A program made the translations under genes and the position numbers. 64,000 nt of DNA. Source: Rheinheimera sp. UJ63 (lineage in GTDB: Bacteria; Pseudomonadota; Gammaproteobacteria; Enterobacterales; Alteromonadaceae). Below the pieces are notes generated by a model. The model was not told where the DNA came from. It was given only the letters and a program-made list of their open reading frames with translations, and ran no database searches. The stretch lies in NCBI RefSeq assembly GCF_021568285.1, contig NZ_JAKGTQ010000002.1, forward strand, positions 620,001-684,000, in the 5' to 3' direction. Shown here in pieces: positions 57,334 through 64,000 of this stretch (positions are counted from its first letter, which is position 1; every line of letters begins with the position of its first letter).

Positions 57334-57756
57334 TCATTTTATGTCTTCTGCATGTGTTGCCAGTGATTTTAACAAGGCAAGAGAACTCGCGCCTGATAGC
57401 ATGCTCGGCACAAAGTCACCATGACCCGAAAAACGTAACATGCGTTCCCGATTGAATTTACTTTGGCCAACATAGGCCATATCCCAACCCGAAAAATCAC
57501 GCTCAGCGATCTCGCGATGAGACGTAATATAAATGGCATTGTGTCGGGGATCTTTAGCGATCACTGATAGGGTTTCACACACCTCAGAACGCAGGCCCTC
57601 TAGGGCTTGTAGGAAATATTGACCATTAAAAGCTAAGATGCCAGACAATTGTTTATTAGCGTTATTTTTGCGTGATGACAGCAGAATTTGCTCAATATCT
57701 TTTGCAGTTAATGACGCATTAACCTCACTGTAATAAATGGTTTGAACGAGAAACAT
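57334..57756 (-). CDS. BLUF domain blue-light sensor
   Basis: A 140-residue stand-alone BLUF photoreceptor, which binds FAD. The key residues stand where expected: Y8 (IYYSEVN), an asparagine in RKNNANK, Q50 (FLQALEG) and W91/M93 (GWDMAYVG). The ATG at 57756 follows GGAGT and is preferred over a longer start at 57798. The gene lies 140 bases upstream of the response regulator and EAL genes on the same strand, suggesting light input to c-di-GMP turnover. Confidence 0.92.
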   Translation of the reverse strand: MFLVQTIYYSEVNASLTAKDIEQILLSSRKNNANKQLSGILAFNGQYFLQALEGLRSEVCETLSVIAKDPRHNAIYITSHREIAERDFSGWDMAYVGQSKFNRERMLRFSGHGDFVPSMLSGASSLALLKSLATHAEDIK

Positions 57757-57947
57757 ATAAACTCCTATTGCGCATTGAAAGAGCGGTTTGCTCTTCACTA
57801 ACGCTAGCTTATGAATGATGTTTCATCGAATTTTCATGTCAGAAATTATTTCAATATTTCAGAAATAAACCAGTTAACCTACAAATTGTAGACTACAGTT
57901 AATAAGAGTTTGTTAAAAAACTTCCCATTATCCAAGAAGGAAGCTGC

Positions 57948-59120
57948 GTGAATATTTCAAACTGGTTCAAAAGTGTAGAGGGAAAAATTTCACTGGTCAG
58001 CGTGCTGATAAGTGCAGGATTATTATTGGCTCATTTCAACATTAGTGCCGCGCTTGTGGCGATGTTAGGGTGTTTAGGGAGTAGTTTCTATTCTGCGCGT
58101 TCGCTAAGTTCAGACAACAATAGCGAATTACAGCAAGCCAAACAAAATCTTGCCAGCGAGCAACAAAAGCAGCAGCAAATGCTGGCGCAATTATCCAGCG
58201 AACTCACCCCGCCATTACAAGAAAGTGCATTAAGTTTGCAGCAAGTGTTATCCACTCAACAAGATGCTGTTGAAACATTAACCACAGCATTTTCGCAATT
58301 CTCTTCATTATCAGAGCAACAGCAACAGGTCATCGAAGATTTAGTCACCTTTGGCGCTAATCACGAAAAATCTTATATAGAAAAGATCCATGATTTTGCC
58401 CTTGATATTGGCAGTACTTTTGATGTGTTTGCTGAAGTGGCTGATTTTACGGCTAGTTCAACCGCAGCACTGACCGAAAAAGTCAGCGATATTTCCGCAC
58501 ATATGCCGCAAGTGCTGCGCGCCTTGCAAGACATCGACCAAATTGCATCACAAACCAATTTGCTGGCGCTGAATGCCGCGATTGAAGCGGCAAGAGCGGG
58601 TGATGCTGGGCGCGGCTTTGCGGTGGTTGCCGATGAAGTTCGGGCGTTATCAAGCCGTTCTGCTGCTTTTAGCGAGTCAATTCAAGGGCAGCTGAAATCG
58701 ATCACCAAACAAATTCAAGTGATCAATGAATCGGTACAAACCATGGCTAATCAAGATTTGTCTTTTGTACCGAAAGCAAAAAAAGATGTGCGTAAGGTAC
58801 TGGATGAAATCCTAGAAAAATCCAGTAAAGACGAAAAGAATGTGGCCCAGCTAGCGACACTGGCCGCAGAGTTACAACTGGCGATTAACGAAGCCATTCG
58901 CGGTTTGCAATTTGGTGATATTAACGGCCAACACATTACCTATATTATTGAAATATTGGGTTTTATATCAGAGCACTTTAAATTCAACGACAGTGAGCAT
59001 CTTCAAAGTGTCTTGACAGAATGCCAGCATTACTTTGCCGACGTTCGTGAGAAACGCAAGAGTATTTACAATCCCGTTTCTGCCACGTCAATGGACAGTG
59101 GCTCGATTGACTTGTTTTAA
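57948..59120 (+). CDS. Methyl-accepting chemotaxis-type protein with short N-terminus
   Basis: A 390-residue receptor-like protein starting at a GTG with AGAAGGAAG upstream. A hydrophobic hairpin at about 13-45 anchors it; no sensor domain follows, only a long coiled coil with the signalling hairpin [26 protein letters not shown]. The C-terminal part contains [18 protein letters not shown], a pattern also seen in receptors of mcp-cheY-cheA operons and recalling the CheZ-like QF-x-D helix. It is the first gene of the che operon. Confidence 0.85.
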   Translation: MNISNWFKSVEGKISLVSVLISAGLLLAHFNISAALVAMLGCLGSSFYSARSLSSDNNSELQQAKQNLASEQQKQQQMLAQLSSELTPPLQESALSLQQVLSTQQDAVETLTTAFSQFSSLSEQQQQVIEDLVTFGANHEKSYIEKIHDFALDIGSTFDVFAEVADFTASSTAALTEKVSDISAHMPQVLRALQDIDQIASQTNLLALNAAIEAARAGDAGRGFAVVADEVRALSSRSAAFSESIQGQLKSITKQIQVINESVQTMANQDLSFVPKAKKDVRKVLDEILEKSSKDEKNVAQLATLAAELQLAINEAIRGLQFGDINGQHITYIIEILGFISEHFKFNDSEHLQSVLTECQHYFADVREKRKSIYNPVSATSMDSGSIDLF

Positions 59121-59164
59121 CCTATGGCGCAACGCCAGTATAAATAGCATGAGGTTTGCTGCAG

Positions 59165-59530
59165 ATGAGTAAAGCGATTTTAATTGTGGACGATTCAGCG
59201 TCAATCAGACAAATGGTTGAAACGACGCTTAAATCAAAAGGCTATAACACGACACTGGCCAAAGACGGTCAAGATGCGTTAGAGCAATGCCAGGTCAAAC
59301 GTTTTGATTTTGTATTAACCGATCAAAACATGCCGCGTATGGATGGCCTGACGTTAATTTCGTCGTTACGTAAATTAGCGGCCTACCGCACGGTGCCATT
59401 GATCATGTTAACCACCGAGGCCAGTGATGAAATGAAAGCAAAAGGGCGTGCTGCCGGAGCGACCGGTTGGATGGTTAAACCCTTCGATCCGGCTAAATTG
59501 CTAGAAGTGGTTGCCAAAGTATTGGCTTAA
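59165..59530 (+). CDS. cheY: Chemotaxis response regulator CheY
   Basis: A 121-residue single receiver domain: acidic pair D9-D10, phosphorylation site D53 (LTDQNMPRMDG), conserved threonine in LTTEAS and lysine in VKPFDP. It sits between the first mcp and cheA, so it is the CheY of this system, phosphorylated by CheA. ATG 59165, with GAGG ten bases upstream, is used rather than a TTG at 59156. Confidence 0.93.
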   Translation: MSKAILIVDDSASIRQMVETTLKSKGYNTTLAKDGQDALEQCQVKRFDFVLTDQNMPRMDGLTLISSLRKLAAYRTVPLIMLTTEASDEMKAKGRAAGATGWMVKPFDPAKLLEVVAKVLA

Positions 59531-59543
59531 CACAGGAGTTGTC

Positions 59544-61421
59544 ATGAGTGTGGATATGAGTCAATTTCATCAAGTGTTTTTTGACGAGAGTCAGGAACAT
59601 TTAGATGAAATGGAACAATTATTAATGGCAATCGATATCACGGCAGTGGATGATGAGCAATTAAACTCGATTTTCCGTGCAGCACACTCTATTAAAGGCG
59701 GCAGTGGTATTTTCGGTTTTGATCATCTGGCGCAAGTCACCCACATTATGGAGAGCTTACTTGATTTAGCGCGTAAACATTTATTACAACTAGACCGCGA
59801 GTTAGTGGATGAATTCTTAATTACCAGTGATGTGTTAAAAGCCATCTTGGCGGCATACCGCTCTGATGCGCCGCAAGATACCGCATTAATTTCACAAACC
59901 AAATTGAAGTTACAAAGCTTATTAGATAAACATGATAGCGTTATTGCGAAACAAGAAGCGGAACAGGGCTTTGGTTTATTTGAGCAAGCTGCCAACAACA
60001 AAGCAGATGAGGATTTTGGTTTTTTCACCGATGTTCCAAGCAAACCTGCGGATGAAGAGGACAGTTTCGGCTTTTTCGATAGCCCTGCACCACTGAAAGT
60101 TTCGCAGGATGACGGCTTTGGTTTATTTGAGCCCGTCACTGACAATAGCCCCGTACCAACCACCGATGTTAATCCAAAAACGCCCGATATTGAACCGATG
60201 AACAAAGCTCGGCCTCCTACTGCTGCAGCAAAATCCGTGGAAAGTGCCACCATTCGGGTTGATACCGGCAAGGTGGATAACTTGGTGAATATGGTCGGTG
60301 AATTGGTGATTACCCAATCAATGTTGTCTTTGGTTGGGGCGCAGCTAGAAGGGCCGCTGGCAGAAAAGTTGCAATCGGCATTATTAGAATTAGATCGAAA
60401 TACCCGCGAGATCCAAGATGCGGTGATGTCGATCCGGATGTTGCCGATCTCCTTTGTATTTAACCGATTTCCTCGCTTAGTGCGTGATTTATCCACCAAG
60501 TTAGGTAAAGAAATTGATTTATTGATTGAGGGTGGTAATACGGAAATTGATAAAAGCCTGATTGAAAAACTGGCCGATCCGCTTACCCACTTAGTGCGCA
60601 ATAGCATCGATCACGGTGTTGAACTGCCTGCAAAACGGCTGGCGGCGGGCAAAAATCCAAGCGGTCGTGTGATTTTAAAAGCGCAGCATCGTGGCGGTAA
60701 TATTCAAATCAGTATTATTGATGATGGCGCAGGCTTAAATCGCGAACGAATTTTACAAAAAGCGGCAGATAACCACATTGAGATCCCTGCAAATCCGACA
60801 GATCAAGATATCTGGCAGTTGGTGTTTGCCCCAGGTTTTTCTACTGCCGAAGCCGTAACGGATGTCTCTGGACGTGGTGTCGGTATGGATGTGGTGAAAC
60901 GTAATATTACCGATCTAGGCGGCAGTGTCGAAATTGACTCGCGCGATGGCCTTGGTGCCAGTTTTCATATCTATTTACCGCTGACCCTAGCGATCCTAGA
61001 TGGTATGGGGGTGTCGGTCGGGGGGAGTGTCTTTATTATTCCGCTAGTGAATATTATCGAATCGATTCAACCCAAACCCGAGCAAATTAAAACGGTTCAG
61101 GGCAGTGCGTTATTAAAAGTACGCGGGGAGTATTGGCCGCTGTTAAATTTATATGAAGTGATGGGGGTGCAACCACATTTCACGACTCCAGCAGAAGGCA
61201 TCATTGTGTTGGTTGAAAGTAATCAACATCGGTTTGGTCTATTTGTCGATGCACTAGAAGGTCAGCAACAAGCCGTTATTAAAAGCTTAGAAAAACACTA
61301 CAAAAAGGTCAATGGCTTAGCCGGAGCCACGATCATGGGCGACGGCAGTGTCGCGCTTATCTTAGATATCGAGTCATTGGCTCGGTTAGTTAGCCACACC
61401 AGTGCTAAGGAAATGGTATGA
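59544..61421 (+). CDS. cheA: Chemotaxis histidine kinase CheA with FGFF-repeat linker
   Basis: A 625-residue kinase. The Hpt domain has phospho-accepting H48 (RAAHSIKGGSGIFGF). Between about 140 and 230 there is no P2 domain but an acidic linker with four copies of an F-G-x-F unit (GFGLFEQ, DFGFFTD, SFGFFDS, GFGLFEP). Dimerisation, ATPase (LVRNSIDHG, DDGAGLN, GRGVGMDVVKRNI) and CheW-like domains follow. AGGAG lies 5 bases before ATG 59544. It overlaps cheW by ATGA. Confidence 0.93.
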   Translation: MSVDMSQFHQVFFDESQEHLDEMEQLLMAIDITAVDDEQLNSIFRAAHSIKGGSGIFGFDHLAQVTHIMESLLDLARKHLLQLDRELVDEFLITSDVLKAILAAYRSDAPQDTALISQTKLKLQSLLDKHDSVIAKQEAEQGFGLFEQAANNKADEDFGFFTDVPSKPADEEDSFGFFDSPAPLKVSQDDGFGLFEPVTDNSPVPTTDVNPKTPDIEPMNKARPPTAAAKSVESATIRVDTGKVDNLVNMVGELVITQSMLSLVGAQLEGPLAEKLQSALLELDRNTREIQDAVMSIRMLPISFVFNRFPRLVRDLSTKLGKEIDLLIEGGNTEIDKSLIEKLADPLTHLVRNSIDHGVELPAKRLAAGKNPSGRVILKAQHRGGNIQISIIDDGAGLNRERILQKAADNHIEIPANPTDQDIWQLVFAPGFSTAEAVTDVSGRGVGMDVVKRNITDLGGSVEIDSRDGLGASFHIYLPLTLAILDGMGVSVGGSVFIIPLVNIIESIQPKPEQIKTVQGSALLKVRGEYWPLLNLYEVMGVQPHFTTPAEGIIVLVESNQHRFGLFVDALEGQQQAVIKSLEKHYKKVNGLAGATIMGDGSVALILDIESLARLVSHTSAKEMV

Positions 61422-61930
61422 ATCACGCGACAAAAGACAATGCCAAAGGCGTGAACTCAGATTCAGAAATGTTTGAGTTTCTTAGCTTTGTGCTCGGTAA
61501 CGAACACTATGCGCTCGATATTATGAAGGTGAAAGAAATTCGTGGTTACGAGGCCGTGACCAAAATTGCCAATGCCCCCCCTTATATTAAAGGGGTGTTG
61601 AATTTACGTGGCGATGTGGTGCCGATCGTCGATTTGCGCATCAAATTTGCCATCGGTGAAGCGAAATACAATGAGTTTACCATTGTCATTATGCTGAATG
61701 TATTAGGGCGTATTGTCGGCATCGTGGTGGATGCCGTGTCTGACGTCGTGCGTTTAGCCGCTACCGAAATCATGCCACCACCGGAGTTTGGTGTCGCCTT
61801 CGACAGTAAGTACCTGCAAGGTCTGGCGACTGTTGAAGAGCGGATGCTTATTTTAGTCAATATTGAAGCGTTAATCGGCAGTGATGAGCTTGGCCTGGTT
61901 GATGCTAACACTACAACGTCACAGGGGTAA
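61418..61930 (+). CDS. cheW: Chemotaxis coupling protein CheW
   Basis: A 170-residue protein with a single CheW (SH3-like double barrel) domain: [30 protein letters not shown], then [21 protein letters not shown]. It links receptors to CheA. The start overlaps the cheA stop by 4 bases, so both are translated together. Confidence 0.95.
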   Translation: MNHATKDNAKGVNSDSEMFEFLSFVLGNEHYALDIMKVKEIRGYEAVTKIANAPPYIKGVLNLRGDVVPIVDLRIKFAIGEAKYNEFTIVIMLNVLGRIVGIVVDAVSDVVRLAATEIMPPPEFGVAFDSKYLQGLATVEERMLILVNIEALIGSDELGLVDANTTTSQG

Positions 61931-61934
61931 CTGC

Positions 61935-63911
61935 ATGAAATATTTAAATTGGTTTAACAATAACACCGAGTTAACCGCTGAACGTGATCGTTATTATCAA
62001 ACGCTGGAAAATAGCGCTAATGCTTTTATGATTGCCGATAACGATCTGAATATTATTTACGTTAATAAATCGGTGGTGTCATTATTAACCGATGCTGAGG
62101 CCGATATTCGCAAAGAACTACCGCAGTTTTCTGTGAAAAATTTAGTGGGCACCAATATTGATAACTTTCATAAAAACCCCGCGCATCAGCGTAATATGTT
62201 ATCGCGTTTATCACAAACCCATACTTCGCAAATTAAAATTGGTCGCCGCACCTTTAAATTGTTTTTAAGCCCGATCATCGATAATCAAAATCGTCACTTA
62301 GGTACCTCAGTAGAATGGATTGATTTTACCCAAACGCTGATTAATGAGGTAAATGCTAAGCGTATGATGACTGCGCTGCATGGCACCACCACCAATATTA
62401 TGATTGCCGATGCCGAACGTAAAATTATTTATATGAACACCTCGGTTGAAGCGATGTTGCGCCGGCAAGAAAGTGAATTACGTAAAGCCTTACCGCATTT
62501 TGCTGTAGATAAAGTGATCGGCAGCTCTATTGATATCTTTCATAAAAACCCCGCTCACCAAATGAATTTACTGGATAAATTAACCGGCACGCATGAAGCA
62601 CAAATTAAAGTTGGACGTTTGCATTTTAAATTAGTTGCTAATCCTATTTTTGATGGCGAAACGCGTTTAGGAACCAGCGTCGAATGGTTAGATCGTACAG
62701 CCGAAGTTGAAGCGGAAATTGAAGTTTCGTCCTTAGTGGAAGCTGCAGGTAAAGGTAATTTTACTAAACGTATTGTTGTTGAAGGTAAAGAGGGCTTTAT
62801 TTTAAGTTTAGCCGAGCGCTTAAATGCTTTGATGGAGGTGTCGGGTACCAGCTTACAAGAACTGGCGGACATGTTAAATGCATTAGCCGATGGTGATTTA
62901 ACCAATCGTATCGAAACCGATTACAGTGGTACTTTCGGTGAGTTAAAAGACTTCTCTAACAGTACGGCTGAAAAACTTTCGCAGATGATCAGTGAGATTG
63001 CTGAAGCTGCCGATACGATTAAAACAGCCAGTGAAGAAATTGCTACCGGCAATGCTGACTTATCAAGCCGTACCGAAGAGCAGGCTGCCAGTTTAGAACA
63101 AACCGCATCCAGTATTGAACAGTTAAATAGTACGGTACGGTTAAACTCAGAAAACGCCAATCAAGCCAGTACCTTGGCTTCGAGTGCAACCAAGGTAGCC
63201 TCTGAAGGTGGCGATCTGATTGATCAAGTCACTAAAACCATGGCGCAAATCAAAGAATCGTCAGAGAAAATAGCCGATATTATCGGCGTGATTGATGGCA
63301 TTGCCTTTCAAACTAATATTTTGGCATTGAACGCGGCGGTAGAAGCCGCAAGAGCCGGCGAGCAAGGCCGAGGTTTTGCCGTGGTCGCCTCTGAGGTGAG
63401 AACCTTAGCGCAGCGTTCGGCCAATGCGGCCAAAGACATTAAAGGTTTAATATCAGACTCTGTCAGTAAAATTGCTAATGGTAATGCGCTGGTCGATAAA
63501 TCCGGTGCCACCATGAAAGAAATTGTGGTGTCGATCAAGCGGGTGAACGACATTATGTCAGAAATTGCTGCCGCATCAGCAGAGCAAGCTGCGGGAATTG
63601 ATGAAGTCAGTAAGGCCGTATCGCAAATGGATGAAGTAACACAGCAAAATGCCGCCTTAGTAGAAGAAGCTGCGGCAGCTGCTGAGAGCATGAGCTCACA
63701 AGCCTCGCAATTAAGCTTAAATGTGGCGTCATTTAAAATTTTAGGCGCGCCTGAGCCCAGAGCCATTGGTTTAACAGCAAAGGCGGCACCGAAAAAACAG
63801 CTGGCAGCACCTTTAAAAAAAGCGACTAAGTCGCCGGTAAAAGTGGCAAAACCGGAGCCGAAAGCGTTAAAAGCTAAGCCGTCGGATGAAGATGAATGGA
63901 ATGAATTTTAA
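61935..63911 (+). CDS. Cytoplasmic chemoreceptor with two PAS domains and CheR-tether C-terminus
   Basis: A 658-residue methyl-accepting protein without membrane helices. Two similar PAS domains lie in tandem (about 18-130 and 138-245), each with an (D/N)xFHKNPAHQ loop, followed by HAMP-like segments and the signalling hairpin [24 protein letters not shown] basic linker ends in E-W-N-E-F, which fits the xWxxF pentapeptide that tethers CheR or CheB. ATG 61935 follows AGGGG and is preferred over 61881. The next gene is cheR. Confidence 0.93.
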   Translation: MKYLNWFNNNTELTAERDRYYQTLENSANAFMIADNDLNIIYVNKSVVSLLTDAEADIRKELPQFSVKNLVGTNIDNFHKNPAHQRNMLSRLSQTHTSQIKIGRRTFKLFLSPIIDNQNRHLGTSVEWIDFTQTLINEVNAKRMMTALHGTTTNIMIADAERKIIYMNTSVEAMLRRQESELRKALPHFAVDKVIGSSIDIFHKNPAHQMNLLDKLTGTHEAQIKVGRLHFKLVANPIFDGETRLGTSVEWLDRTAEVEAEIEVSSLVEAAGKGNFTKRIVVEGKEGFILSLAERLNALMEVSGTSLQELADMLNALADGDLTNRIETDYSGTFGELKDFSNSTAEKLSQMISEIAEAADTIKTASEEIATGNADLSSRTEEQAASLEQTASSIEQLNSTVRLNSENANQASTLASSATKVASEGGDLIDQVTKTMAQIKESSEKIADIIGVIDGIAFQTNILALNAAVEAARAGEQGRGFAVVASEVRTLAQRSANAAKDIKGLISDSVSKIANGNALVDKSGATMKEIVVSIKRVNDIMSEIAAASAEQAAGIDEVSKAVSQMDEVTQQNAALVEEAAAAAESMSSQASQLSLNVASFKILGAPEPRAIGLTAKAAPKKQLAAPLKKATKSPVKVAKPEPKALKAKPSDEDEWNEF

Positions 63912-63913
63912 CT

Positions 63914-64000
63914 ATGGTTAATGAGGCAAGGGAATTTAGTTTTGACGCGGCAGATTTTGAAGCTATTCGTCGCACCTTGTATCAGCTGGCCGGCATTAAG
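63914..64000 (+). CDS. cheR: Chemotaxis methyltransferase CheR (3' truncated by window)
   Basis: The frame starts 2 bases after the receptor stop and is open to the window edge (29 residues). FSFDAADFEAIRRTLYQLAGIK matches the N-terminal helical domain of CheR methyltransferases, which methylate receptor glutamates using S-adenosylmethionine. The position right after a receptor with a pentapeptide tether supports this. Confidence 0.85.
   Translation, partial: MVNEAREFSFDAADFEAIRRTLYQLAGIK

Overview
The window is a chromosomal segment of a motile gammaproteobacterium of moderate GC content. The closely packed genes, the recCBD order, SOS-type umuDC, chemotaxis genes and many small membrane proteins suggest the Alteromonadales/Chromatiales area, perhaps a Rheinheimera- or Alishewanella-like organism. 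That placement is inferred from gene content and protein style, not from a marker gene. No rRNA, tRNA, insertion sequence or CRISPR array was recognised.

Bases 1-5,900 look the most accessory. They hold a truncated GNAT acetyltransferase, gene-poor DNA, a ParD-like antitoxin gene overlapping a second-type methionine aminopeptidase gene behind a 10-bp inverted repeat, a small membrane protein, a guanidine-II (mini-ykkC) riboswitch driving a Gdx/SugE guanidinium exporter, a PH-like membrane protein, a DUF6172 protein and an RhlE-like DEAD-box helicase. Bases 6,100-14,200 carry mostly single genes: an NTF2-like secreted protein, a serine hydrolase, a GST, a VOC protein, a PhnA-like zinc-ribbon protein, a LapA-like protein, a cation/proton antiporter broken by a frameshift, a DHH phosphoesterase, ACT and DUF6868 proteins and a GNAT. 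Exonuclease I (sbcB), a PAS chemoreceptor and a GGDEF-EAL protein follow up to 20 kb.

Bases 20,000-25,300 contain a LysR regulator divergent from an SbtA-like bicarbonate transporter, SelO, an RpiR-type regulator and a DUF445 protein. A compact minus-strand operon (25,347-30,892) joins a porin, a BCCT transporter, a cNMP/CBS/DUF294 protein and a DnaQ-like exonuclease, which looks like an uptake system with a cytoplasmic control module. Next come small membrane proteins, katG, an ABC exporter and a fluoride channel.

Bases 37,800-49,900 form a DNA-repair block: recC-recB-recD in overlapping order, a HEPN-type protein, then umuDC on the opposite strand behind a near-consensus LexA box. An ABC1/UbiB kinase, a secreted M24 peptidase, a structured non-coding element and a DUF429 protein lead into the last 10 kb. 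That end is a signalling region: cheV, a response regulator overlapping an EAL phosphodiesterase, a BLUF blue-light sensor, and the chemotaxis operon mcp-cheY-cheA-cheW-mcp-cheR, which runs off the window. Both GGDEF domains in the window have degenerate catalytic motifs, so both GGDEF-EAL proteins probably degrade c-di-GMP.
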